Shown in pieces: positions 25,023 to 38,047 of a stretch of DNA of 64,000 nucleotides; positions within the stretch are counted from its first letter, which is position 1; each line of letters starts with the position of its first letter. The notes under the pieces are model-generated. The model worked only from the letters and a program-made list of their open reading frames with translations. It did no database searches and was not told the DNA's origin. Source of the stretch: Helopsaltes ochotensis (lineage: Eukaryota > Chordata > Aves > Passeriformes > Locustellidae); contig VXBM01000269.1 of assembly GCA_013400155.1 (NCBI GenBank), positions 227,403 through 291,402 on the forward strand, read 5' to 3'. The position numbers were made by a program, and so were the translations under genes.

Positions 25023-28000
25023 AATCATCATTAGTCCTGTGATGCTCTGGCAGGAACACACTCTTCCAACTGTGGTCTTCTAGGTAGCTTTGTTAATTTT
25101 ATTGGTAAACTCCATGAATTTAATTCTTTTTCTCACTGACTAAAATAATGTATAAGGAAATGAATCTTTTAGAAAATTTTTTTTTGTATTTCTGTGGCTT
25201 TTCCTTCTCACGGCAAACTCTGCTTTGAATTAGTGCATCTACTTTAAGTCTTGCATACTGTCATTGGGTTTTGCATGCTGTTGCCTGGATGTTCTTCCTT
25301 TCTGGCATATGGGCACACAGCATATGTCTTCCCACATCTCCTTTCACCTCTACCTCACTTTGCTTTTACTGCAGGGCAGTCTCCTGGTCTCCTGTAATCT
25401 GTTATTTTTTTCTTTATTTCTTCTATTTAGTCTCCTGGCACTGCTGGAATTTTTTTTCTATCTCCCTCTGCATCCCTAATTTTTCAACCTACATGAGCTT
25501 CATAGTATGCTTCTGAATTATAGACATAGGTAAATTTTGTATAAGCAAACTACACAAGTGAAAACAAGTTCTGTTAATATTAGAAGCTGTGTGTGCATGT
25601 ATATATACTTACTTATGTCTCACTTGAAATACTTTGTAGGTTAACCTCTGCTTTATTTTCTCCACAGAAAATCATTGAAATGTGTACAAATAATGACCTC
25701 TGTTGCATTGGTTGAATGTTCCCTTTTCTCTGTTGCTTTTCCCATGTGACCAATGTGAAATCTGTGCTTCTGAAACAGTACCTTGTATGTCCCTTAGATG
25801 CTGGTTTTGGAATAGGGCATATAGATGCTACGGTAAAGCAGGTAATGATATTCAGCAGATGTTAATGCATTAAACATAGGAGTTCAGAGGCAGGATTCTC
25901 AATTTTATTATTATTACTGCGCAGCTTTTAAGTGTCCCTGCATCTTCCTAGGCAGATATCTGGGATTTATTGAGTGAAGTAAATTCTTTCTGGGTGTTTA
26001 CAAGAAAAAGTGACAAATGTGATTTGATAACACTGATGATTGCACAATTCCCTTTCTGCTGATGAATTCAAAACATCTTATGAGACCAATATAAAATTAA
26101 GTGTTACCAAGACCAGACACAGAATTAAAGTAAAACATTAGTTAAACCCTCAGAACTGCAGAATTTGTTGCAGAGACATTCAGAGAACAGAAGAAAAAAA
26201 TAACAGTACTAACAAGCTTTATATCAATAAGAATGAAACTGATTTTTCAGATAAATAGAAGTGCATAGCTTGCTGAACAGAACAAAGAAGCAGCATTACT
26301 GGTGCTTCTACCAAGCCATTGCTACTGACTGGGCAAAGAAATTGTTGAGGAAAGTCTGTTGAAGAATAAGCAGTGAAGCATGGGACACCAGTGAGCACAG
26401 CGTGTCTGCTCTGCACACAGGAATGCTGTGGTAACTTCACACAACCTTTGGTGACGTTTCTGGTGCAGTTCATGGATAGCATGAACATGCCTTGCATGTT
26501 CTACACTGGAAGCTGAGTAGGTTTCATAGACTGCTACTGGCATCAGTTTAGGTACAAGAAGACTGAAAACTGTAGGGCTTGCCATGAATTGTGAGGAAAC
26601 TGAAATGCTAGAGGCATGGAACTGTGCGTTTCCCAAATATTTTTTCAGAGGTCAGTGAAGCTTTATCAGCAGTTCTGTATGCTGTCCTGGGCGACCTGTG
26701 TTTTAGAGAAGCACTCTGAGTTGTAATATGAGAATTACATCTGGTAGGGTCCAAGACTTCTTTAGCTAAGGACAGTACAAAGCCAGAGTGCTAAAGGAAG
26801 GCTTAGCATCCCAGAAGCAAGAGGTTTTGGACCTTCAAAAGACATCATAAAAGATTTGGCATTTAGGTGGTTTCACTGAATATTGAAGATTGCTCTCAAT
26901 TTGACATTTTTACTGCTTGGATGTTTTTTAATGCAGTCAGGAAGTTTTTGGAGCTCATGGTGTTCTTGTTGTAGGAAGAAACAAAGGTGAAATTTATAAA
27001 TATGTAACAGAGTCTCTGAAGATATTTTGGGACCTGGAAGGAAAGAGCAAAGGAGATTGGGCCAGTGGGAGTTGGTATTGCGATTTGAAGTCTGCCACCT
27101 CTCTAGGGAGTCAGGAAGTTTAGCTCTAAGATAGTGTGGGCTCATATTGAATGTGTGGGTATATTTAGATATGTGGGAGTTTTGTGATAGGCAATAGTGA
27201 TACTGTTGTCATCAAGTTCAGTTTCCCACTTTGGCTTTACTACTGCCAGGTTGGATTTTTGAACCCTGAAATCAGTCTCTTCCTTGACTTGGATAATCTA
27301 CATTTTATTTTGATTTTGATGCTTTTAATCTCTCCAGATAAAACTTCAGGGAAAAGCAGTTTCTTATCATGCATTTCTGTGGCACAAAGTGCAAAGGAAT
27401 CCCAAATGTGAACAGAGTTTTGAAGTTCTATAATGTGGAAAGCTGAGTTCACCAAAAGCAGAGTTGATGCTCATTATTTTGCCTGCAGAGCTGTAGCAGA
27501 TCTTTAGAAAAAGTTTACAGAGCGAGTATTGGCTCCACTTGTCTAATAATCTATGCTTCAGTAGTTTGTGATCCCAAATATGTTCTGCTTCAGGCTAGAT
27601 AATTAGTGTTGCCAGTGGTTATCTCTTTCTGTGTAATAACTCATATCTGTCCTGGACTGCAGAATGATAAGCTTTTATTGCATCTAAGGGTTGCTGTGCA
27701 TCCTCATGCCACTGTATATACAGTACTTAATCAGTAGTAGTCTCTCTGGATTTTCTTGCTCTTGCTTTTCTGTGCCAGTGAGCATCTTTCATGGTTTGAG
27801 AGAGAGTGAGTGGGTGATATGTTTCACTGGGGAATGAGGACTGTTAAGAGCAGGTCATGCTATATCATGCTCTGGTATTGTGTTAATTTGGGCAGATAAA
27901 ACTTCCTTTCACCAGGGACCACATTTTAAACTTCCAGAGTGAGAAAAAACGCCTGTGACTTTGCTTCCTGAGTGAGAGACATGTCATACAGGGCTGTGCA

Positions 28001-31000
28001 GCATGAAGAGCTTAACAGGAACATTTAGCCATTGGTCTGTCTCAGCACACAAGAGGTCAGCCTTTAGAGTTTCTGGTAGTGATGGCAGCTTGCAGAGGGC
28101 TTGTCTGAAGATGTTGCTCTCTGTCTCTGGAGAGCACCAGTGGCTTGGAGTGGGCACAGGTTTGACTCCATGCTCCCAGTTTTCTTGGGAAAAATGTCAC
28201 AGCATCCACTTACGACTAAGGAGTAGAGAAAAGAAGTGGGGAGCAGGAAACCATTGCCACAATTTCTGATTGTGAATACTCCTTCAGTTAGTCTTTACTC
28301 TGTACTGAATCCAAGTCAGTAAGGAATAAGTGATGAGAAATAGACGGAAGTTAGGAGTGAGATGTATAGTGTAACTGAGTCCCAAAATGTTTACAAGATC
28401 ACAGTTTGATTTTTAAACAATTGCTTAAACAGATAGTTTATTGATAGAAGGACGTTTCTTGCATTTGAAAATGATTTACGGTTTATACAGTAATTGAAGT
28501 GGCAGTCACTTCATCACACTTAAGTTTATTGATTCCATTAGTACATTGACCTTCTTTCTGCTGAATCACCAGCTTGAATGTCTATGCTGTATGGGATAAA
28601 TTAAAAGGAAAAGATGTCATTTTTCCTAACTATGCAGGATGCAGTTTTCTGCAATAAATAGGAAATGAAAACAAGGCAACTAGTGGAAAATTAAAACATT
28701 GCAGGAGAAACAATGTTTTGAATCTCTCTAATATTTGATGGATTTTTTGAAGTAACTTTGTGTCGATTACAGGGTATCATGGTCAGTCATGGGTGCTGAG
28801 TTAGCTTGCTCTGATACAGTGGCCAGCATCTGCATTCTGGCAGCTTGAATATACAGAATTCCAGAAGAATATGAAAACTATCATATGAATGGGAGAACAA
28901 GGCCAGCTGGAAGATTATTTCTGTGTGATTCCACTTTGTATATTCTACATGTAAAATAACAGTTTCCACACTTTTATTTTTCCCCAGAAAGATTGCTCAT
29001 AGTTGGGTGACGCTCAAAGCTGCAAAAGTAAAATTGGAGAGCATTGGCACATGTGAGCTGAAAGACAGAAATCACAGAAAGATAGAAATTGCAGAAAGAC
29101 AGAAATCCCTCTTTGCTTATGTTCTGCTGGGACAGCAACACCCTCCTCCTGGCCTTTTTAAGAGCAAGCTGCCTTCTGCACTCTTGCTCAATCTTATCTC
29201 TCCTTTGGGAAGATAGTGGTTTTCTGCACCAAACTGCCTGTAAGAGCAGGAATTGCTACCTTGCCAGAAGCAAGGGATTCTTTGTCTCTGTCTGTCCTCC
29301 CTGAGTTCCTGGCTTTGTTCAGCTTGTGGCAGTTCCCCAGGACAGAGTGGTGTGAAAGCTGCTGGTCTGCTGTGACACTGAGTGCTCATCCAGCCTGAGT
29401 ACAGCACTAAGGAGGGAACATTTTGGCTTGGGCTGTGTGTCCCTTAGGTTTGATAGGTTTCCTCTTTCTCCCCTTAATCATTGATGAAAGTCAGCCAGAC
29501 TGAAAGGACATGTTTTGCTCTTTGTAGCTGGGAAACAGAACAAAACAAGGTAAAGATTTGGCCCTTGGGATAACTGAAATGAGAATAACCCATCATTCTG
29601 TGTCTGTTGGAAGGATAGGTAATATTTTTACCATCGATAGTGTGTGCTGGGCTAATGGATTTAAAGCTCCAAAAGCTCCTGTAGGATATTATGGCCATTT
29701 AATAATGCAATTCTGAAAAATAAAAGACTTTGATTACAGCCAAGGCTCCATATAACACTATCAAACTAACATTCAAGGTCTCTTAGTGGTACTTAGTTAG
29801 TGGTAGAAGAGGTATTTAGCAAAGTCATCTTAGGAGCACAGTATTTTTAACAGCATGGTTTGTGCCTGGGTTACCACAAAGTGTGTTTTGACGTAATTCC
29901 AGGAGCACCTTTTCGTTGGATTTGGCCCAGGTATGCTGTGCTTTCACTGGAATAAGCCTGGAAAAGCTAAAGGGGAGAAAAAGAAATTGGGAGCTGTCAT
30001 GCTCTTTCCAAAAGTTTTTTTCAAGCAGATTTGTTTTCATCCTATTGTATTCTATTGCAAGAGGGAAACTTTTGGATGCAGAGTCTGATTCAAAAGGATC
30101 ACATATTCTTGCCTTTATTAAATTGTGATGTGAGTTGGGCCATATGGCACAGAAGTGGAACAGGGAGACTGTGAAGGGTTCTTTCCAGGCATCCAGCTCT
30201 CTTTTTGTGACTACAGTAGAATTATTGCTGTTTTATAGTGCAGGCATGCTCAGGTGCTGTGCTGAGAAGTGCAGTACAGGAATCTGAACTGGACTGAATT
30301 AATTTCTTCTATATGACAACAAAGTCTCTGGCTGGTTATATTAGTGTTGCTGCTCAGAAGTTTACAAGCTTTCTAACAGCCAAGAGGAAAGGGCATTTCT
30401 CATTATTGTACTCATGCATGAGACATTAAGTGCTTCATGTTGTGTTCACAAATGAGAGTACAGATTTTTGGCAAAACCTAAGAGTCAGATTCAGTCATGC
30501 AGATTAAGGTCATATTACAGTATCTCCAAGGGGGTTATATACACCCAGGTTGAACCACTGTGTCTTTCATGTGAAATAAGGAGTTGGTTTTTGCTAAATG
30601 ATACAATTGACATAATATTTTATCAAGTCTTTCTTTCTTTCTTTTTTAAAAATCCATTTGATTAAAGAAGAAAAGAGGATCTAATTTACTTTCTCTTTCT
30701 GCTCTCTGTAAAAATATGCTTTACTGGCAAATTAGAATTTCTAAAAATTTTATCAAGCAAATACTTCCCATCTGACAATGCTGAAACTACAAAGTGTCCA
30801 GAAAACCAAAAATCTAGTGAGATGTTAATTAGAGAAGATGGTCTGGCTTTTGCTTTTGCCATCTAACTCCATTTTTCTATCTTTGCATGGTTTCACAAAG
30901 TTCAATAGCTTTTTTAGGTTCAGTAGCCAGCTGATTGTCTTTTCTTTAATATTGCATGGCATGAATGAAAAAAGAATTTATTTGCGGAAGTACCATGAAA

Positions 31001-33170
31001 TAATTGTCTGTGCTACCTATGAAAAAACAAAACAATTTTCATATTTTATGGGGCCTGCACTTACATGAGAAAAGGTGGAATAGTAACTAAAAGAGTGGCA
31101 AAGCACATACAAACTGTAAGAAAAGTCTTCCACAAGCTCATTGTTTTCATTTTATTCGAATGATGATTAGGAACCAATATGAATACTTGGAATACAGAAA
31201 GTTTGTGCTTCCCACCTCCTGATTTAAGGAGCTGCATAAGAATGAAATGAAAGTAAATATGCCTGTAATTTACTGAGTTATGTGCATTCAGCATACTTGC
31301 TCTTTGACAAGTATCCAGCTCCGTTCGGTGCCAGCTACTTCCTCACCAAGTAATAGATGAGGCTGGAAGGAGCTGCTCAGCATATTCTGGTTGAGATTTG
31401 CTGCTGGGTAAAGAGGTTTAAAGGGGCCAGATGCAGAATAAGCAAGATGAGGCTGGATGCTGTAGGATGCTGCTTCAGCTGCTTGTTGTAGGCTTTATTT
31501 ATACTTTTTTCTTGAAGGATCGTTGTTTAAAGTGCATAATAGGTGATTAAAGCAGTGGATTTATTGTCTCCAGTTTTGTGTATTCTTGTGTCAGATGAAG
31601 TGATCCACTATCTCCCTGGCTAAGGATTGCAGGACTTTCTAGAAGAGGTGATTGTGGATAGATCTATCTTGTCTTTGTTGCTAGCTTGAATATTAGTTAC
31701 TTTTATTTGACATTTGGCTTTCACTATAGTGGCCTCTCACCTTGTGAAATTTATAAACACCTGCTGTCAAAAATCCCAAACAACACATTAAGAAGTAAAT
31801 ATGAATATAAACTGAAGCTTCTTTAGTCCTGGTATCACAGGGACTGGCCACATTAATTGATCCACAGTGTAGATGTATTAGGACTGCATCTTCTTCAAGG
31901 ACAATCAAACCAGATACTAGGGATGATTTTTTACCATCTTTTGGAAATACTGCAGGATAATGTGAGTTTAGACTGTGCCATAAAGTGTATCCATTTTTCC
32001 TGAAAGTATTTATATGTAATTTTTTGAGAATTTTGGTTAGAAGATTGACTTAAATGGAATCCTTTAAGTCACAGTAATAGAGATTCCTGTGCATTCGGTG
32101 ATGGATGTTGTAGTCTCAGATCAACAGAAGCCAGATCAAAGTGGCTGATCCCTGGGATCCTGAGCTTCTGCTTTGACTCTATAAAGTGAGAACAGTGATG
32201 GTTCCTTATGTACATATAGTTACCCTGAAAATTAATTTATTCACCTTCAGCTGCTGGTGGTGGTAGTGTTGGTATTGAGTATTATAACATACACACTATA
32301 TGCATTGAATACACTTCTGTGTATTTTCAATATTTTCAATATTTTTGAGGTTTTCTGTAGTTGGTATGTTGTCGTACACTGAGATGAGGTCAAAAGTGGA
32401 TTCGGAAGTTCTTATTTTTCTTGAAGACAATTCAGATCACGTGGCTCTTCTTTGGAACCTGAGATTCTGTTCTTTGCTATCATGGTCCAAGTTAAAACAA
32501 AAGCAAAATAATGTTTTGTGTTGTCTTCCAGTAGGCATTGGACGTGCACTGGATATGTGCATGTGCCTCGATTATTATAAAATCATGTAATAGCAATAGC
32601 TCTGGTTTGCGTTAGAGAGCTGTGTCCTGCCGTGTGCTGGACACTCCTGGCAGTTCTCACTGTGCTTGCCTTGGAGTGTTCAGTGTGCCCCTTAGGACTG
32701 TGTAACCAAGCAGAAACACACTGCATCCACAGTATGTTTTCATTCTACTGTTTTTCTTTCTTTCTTAACTGTTCTCTTTGTCAGGCTTTGGGCTCTGAAT
32801 ATTCTCAGTTCCATGGTTCCATTGTAAACAAACTTTTCCACTACCTGTCTACTTCGTATTCCCTAATGGGAACCATTCTATGTAAGAGTAGAAACCTTCA
32901 ATCTGTGACGATCTGGTGAGCTAAGAAGACTTTTTGCAGCCAAATTAATTTTTAACAGTGTATTGATTCAGTGTCTAGCGGTTTACATGTCAGAGTGTAT
33001 GAAAGTCACCCTTTGTCCCATCACTAATGCGTTTCCTTTGAGCAGTCACTCTTTGTGCATCTTCTTGGCTTTCATTTTTTAAATTCAGGACCTTGAAATG
33101 CTCTGGTGCTGCTTCTTTACCTTTTCTTTGGTAAGAGTGGATTGCGTTGGTGATCAGGGAAGGTGCAGAG

Positions 33171-33251
33171 CGCTGACGGCTCCGTGAAGCTGCACACGCC
33201 CCTGGTGCGCTGCGCTGGGCACGGTGCTGCCGCTGCTCTCCCTGCCGTACG
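33171..33251. promoter_or_regulatory. CpG-dense patch inside intron 1 (possible regulatory element)
   Basis: Ten CpG dinucleotides fall within 81 bases, while the kilobases on either side are CpG-poor. The patch is GC-rich and has no tandem structure. It is too short for a formal CpG island. It could be a CpG islet at an enhancer or alternative promoter, a GC-rich insertion, or a conserved element that resisted CpG loss. The function is inference only. Confidence 0.35.
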
Positions 33252-36200
33252 CCAAAGTGAGGCAGTGTCAACAACGTGCCATACCCAACACAGCTTCCAC
33301 CTTTTGTGTGGCATAACATAAAGCAGTCTGTCACGGAGCAGGGGCTGACACTGGGTTTGGCAGGTTGGTGAGAAGCTGGGAGTGCAGACTTTGGGATGCT
33401 GGTGCTGGTTGTCCTGCTGATTTTTTATTGCTTTTCCTTACCAGAGTGTCTAAGTATCACAGCCAGGGAGCTGAACATCTTTGTTTTCTGTGTTCGATGC
33501 ACATAGTACAAAATGGGCTTTGGAGAACGCTTTACAAATTTGCACGAATAAAATTAAATCTCTAAAATTTACGCTCCAGGTATTTAGATGCACTTGGCTT
33601 TGGTTTGTTTCCAGAAGGGATATTCTGCTTTTTTACTCTTACAGAGACCAAAGGCCTAGCTCTTCCAGTAACAAAAATAAGATTGCAAAACCAAGTGTTT
33701 TAGAAGTGGTTAATTATAATGATATATTAACAACTATTTCATTATTTCACATATTTAAGATTTTTGTACACATTTTGAGTTTTTTTTTTTTTAAAGTATC
33801 ATTTGAAAGGACTGTGACCACAATACTTTCTAAAAATCAGATCTAGTTAAGGTCGCTTAAAGTGGAGACGAGTGCGAGTCAGTTCACCAGTCATTATTGA
33901 AAATCTACATTTATCTAATGTTGAGGAGCCTCATTTAAGGTTCCTGTTTGGAAACAATGATGACTTTTTTTTTTTCCTAGCTTCATTTAATCCCTCTGTG
34001 CAGAGGACTAAAGAGATGTACTTCATCATATTGTTGTCAGAGTTAATATTTTTGAAGGACTCTGAATGCTTTATAAATTGCACCTCTTGAGTATTACTTT
34101 ATATATTATTGTGGCCCTTGGTGGATACATACTTTGTCTATCTGTATCTCCCTAAAATGGGCACAGTAGTAGTATTTGGTATTAATATATTTTTTCTGTG
34201 GAGAATGGAAACCAGTTGATGAAGATAGGGAATTTTCACGAGCTCCCCCTTTGCTGGTTTTGAAGCTCAGGAGTTCCCTGTGCCACACTTCTAGCCCCTT
34301 AGGCTGAAATTTTAAGCTATTTCTGTCTCTCTTTTTGATGCCTACTTTGTAAAATATTCCTATTAACATCACATTTGTGTCCTGCATTATATCTGGTGCT
34401 GCTCTGTAGCTGAGAGATGCAGGCATTTCAACCCAGAGTGAATTTCTGGCTTGTATTCATATTCAAATTTTGGTATCATCTATCTATGAAATTATTCATC
34501 AGATTCCTGTGTGAATGCTTTTAATGGTTTAATATGTTCAGCTGATAACAAACTGCATGCTCAAACCTAATGTTGCTCTTTTTAGACTTGATTAGACTCT
34601 ATCCTTGATTGTGATTTAATGGCTGTTCACAAGCTTGTTCGCTCTTGCTGTTGCATATTAAGTACCAAAGTATCCAGCCAGGTCTGCCAAAGTCTTTCAA
34701 GAGACCATGGTTTCTCAAGGAGATGAAAAGCCCTAAGTAGGCTAACGTTTTGATTCAGGATTTGGATTGTGCTTGATCACCAAAGATTTTGTCCATAAAT
34801 CCCTCTGGAAATGTTTGAAGTGTTCAAAGACCCGTCTCAGTGCTTAATTTTACTCTCCTAAAATGCTATCTAAACAATCAAACAAAATCTTTTTAAAAGC
34901 AATTAGTACAAGCAATAGCGGTCAAAACAATTCCAAATACAAGTTTTATTCACCTCCTTTTCCCAAATGCCTATCTGAGCTATTGTGCCAGAAAAAGCAA
35001 TGGATGATTAGAAGCCATCTCCTTCTCATATGCTTGGTGGATCATCTCTAACATCTTGTAATTGTGTATCATGGATACTTGCATGGCCCTGGTTACCAGA
35101 ATCTTTACTTTTTAGCAACTCAGGAGTTTAATGTACTGACCTGGTGTCCCTCTGGCTGTCTACAAGCACCATATCCTATTAATATATATGGAACTGGCCT
35201 AAGACTGGACCTGGGAAAAATACACGTCTTTTTAGATTAGCCAAGCGTGGTACACTAAGGCATCTGAAATTGCACTAAATACTTATTTTAATTCCAGTTT
35301 AAATGCCTGGAACTCTTCTGGCTCCATCTATGCACAGTTAGCTCACAGCTGGCTGCACACCTGTGCCTGGAAAAGATAGCAAGCCACCAGCCTTTCATTA
35401 GGCAGAGGCATGTACTTAGAAATTAAATGCAAAATGTTGTACATAAAGGAATGATTTTGCAGTAATAAGTAATGTGGTAAATACCAGTTATAAGGGAAAA
35501 GCCATAGGAAAGATGCAATTTCAAGCACTGGTGAGGTGCTGTTGACTTTTGAGATTAATCTTACAAGGAGGCAAGTTCTTGTATCCTTTAAAATGCTTCC
35601 AAAGAGTAAAACCTTCAACATGCTTGTTCCCATCCAAGTGGCTCTTTTCTGCTTGCATTCAATCCCATGCCTTCATCACTGCCTACTAAAAGTCCTTCAT
35701 TTTTCTGTGGGGAAATAATCACCAGCTGAAGTGGATCAAGAATTACCTTTACATGGATCATACTCAGGAACAAGTTTAATTACAGTTGAAGTGGCAGATA
35801 TTCCCCCTGTGACACATCCTCCCTTTATTGGCACCAGAAGAAACAGTTAGTAGTGGAGAAACTTCTAACTTCCAGGAGAATACTGTGCCTTTCTGCTGCT
35901 CAGACCAAGAAGCTCTTACATTATCCCAGCTGCCCATTTCAACTTCCTTTCAGGAGAGAAGCAATATGTATCTTGTGTTTTAATGTGTACACAGCACAAG
36001 GATAGGATATGGAATTTTAAAATCAGCAAAATATTCCTCATATTTTAATTACGTTATAGTATTTTATTAATGCAGCAACTCTGAATTTTGTTATGATGTA
36101 GTGGAGACATTTTAATTTCTTATTAATCAAATCCCAGATATGTCAGGAATGTGGTTTAGTTCCTACTTAATAATCCACTAAATGCAAATATTGGAACTCT

Positions 36201-38032
36201 TTAAACAAGTTAAATATTTTTTCACTTGAGCTTGATGAAGCTGATTAAGAAATATCTTCAATAAGTTGTTTTAGTTCCAGCATAAACTATTGGTTTAATA
36301 AAATAAATTGCCACCTCATGGGAATGTAAAGAGAAAGAGTGGAACATACTAGGGCAAGGTTTTCAGAAGGCACTTTGTAGTGGCTTAACTCTGCTCTGTG
36401 AATTTTATCCTTCACTTCAAACAGAGGAAGGTGAGGGCAGTACCCGGTGTCCATCTTGCACAGAGTATGCATAAACATTTTTCCTCTGTGTTCTTTCTAA
36501 AATGTTTGTTCAGCATTGCTATGAAATCCTAGTTGTCTTGCTAAAATCACAAGTCTTCTGCCAAAGGCAAGGACAGGTTAAACTAAGTGAGCTGAAAAAC
36601 ATCTGTTAAACTCACTGGCAGTACTTTATTGTCTGTGTCTTGTTAGCTTTTTGTTGGATTTGGCTCAGTTCCTTGAGAAACAATCCCATCTCTTGAAGAA
36701 ATAAACCTCATGTTACCACCTTAAAATAATAGGAAAAGTACTTGATTCTTCTTGCTAAATTCCTCCCATCTTCTCTTTTTAAAGCTGTGTTGTTTGAACT
36801 TTTTAATGTCGGACCCTTTCAGTACTGAACCTGATACCTGTAGTATTTTACATTGCTATGCCCTGAAAGCTCAATCATATCACAGAGCTTGCCAGAAGCC
36901 ATTCAAGCAAAACATTACCAGATTATGAAATATTTTTAATTAACATGTACATACTTATGAGAAATAGGCAGTATCAAAGACTATTTAGCCAAACTAAGCA
37001 TTGTGCTGTTGTTTTTATCCACAGATCTCCCCTCCTTTCCCTGAATCCCTGTTGAATGATAGCATTAAGCTGCAGGTCCTTCAGAGGGTGATGGATTTGG
37101 ATAGTTTGCCATGAGGCTGGGCCCCACCCTACCTTCTGGAGCCTGGGAAATATTAGACCGTGCTAGGGAAACAATGTGGATCCAATTTGAAGTCCTAGAA
37201 GCGAGGATGTTCTGTGGCAGAGCAGAAGTGCACGGCTTTTAACTCACTTTCTCAGGGCTGCTCTTCCAATGTCCCTGAGAGCACAGCGATCCAACATGTC
37301 CCACAACACGCACTACCTCAGCTAAGCACACTGGAGTGTGGGTGGGCAGAGCTGTGGTCTTTGAATTTTCCGTGGTTTGGCAATAGATGGAGCATAGCTC
37401 GGTGTGGGTGCTGATTCACTCATGCATAGTGTGCATTCTGGAAGGGAAGGCACCAGGGCTTCCCTGATGCTCCAGGTGGCTCTGGCCTCCTGACAGCAGG
37501 ACAAGGTTGTCAGGCAGCAGCACTTTACAAGCTTATAAACCAGCAGCTGCTCACAGACACCACCTCTGCAGAGCACCCAGATTGCAGGTTTATTAGTTGT
37601 TGTTAATTCTCCTTCTGGATGGTGATGGAATATAGAGTGAAAAAGAAACTAAATGGTAACTGCAGTTTCTTTGCTTTTGGGTGCTGGCCTTGGATGCATT
37701 TTGTAATGTAAGTTGCACGCTGTAGGAGTGTGTGGTGAGTAAAGTGTCTGAAAGTTCATTGCTGGAGAAACTGGATGTAATTGCCTTTTGGAAATGGATG
37801 TATTCATTTCAGGACCCTGCTTGTCAAACTTCCAGAGAGAAGGAAAGAGAGCTTTCTGTGCATGATTCTTTTCACACAGATTGTGAACACCTCTCTACAG
37901 CTCTGTCTTTTCTTTTAGTTCTGTGCTAGCTTACAGATAGATAACTGCATTTGCACACTGAGAAGGCTTTGGTTAGGCAGAGGCCGAAGTGAGGTCCTCT
38001 GGTTCCATGTCCAGTCCTTAATCCTGACTGTC

Positions 38033-38047
38033 TTAGGGTTAGGGTTA
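38033..38047 (+). repeat. Short interstitial telomere-like motif
   Basis: Two tandem TTAGGG units followed by TTA. Two units are expected by chance at this scale, so no telomeric origin is implied. Confidence 0.9.

Noticed and set aside
38033..38047. Interstitial telomere sequence suggesting a chromosome fusion point
   Set aside because: Only two TTAGGG units are present, well within chance expectation for 64 kb.
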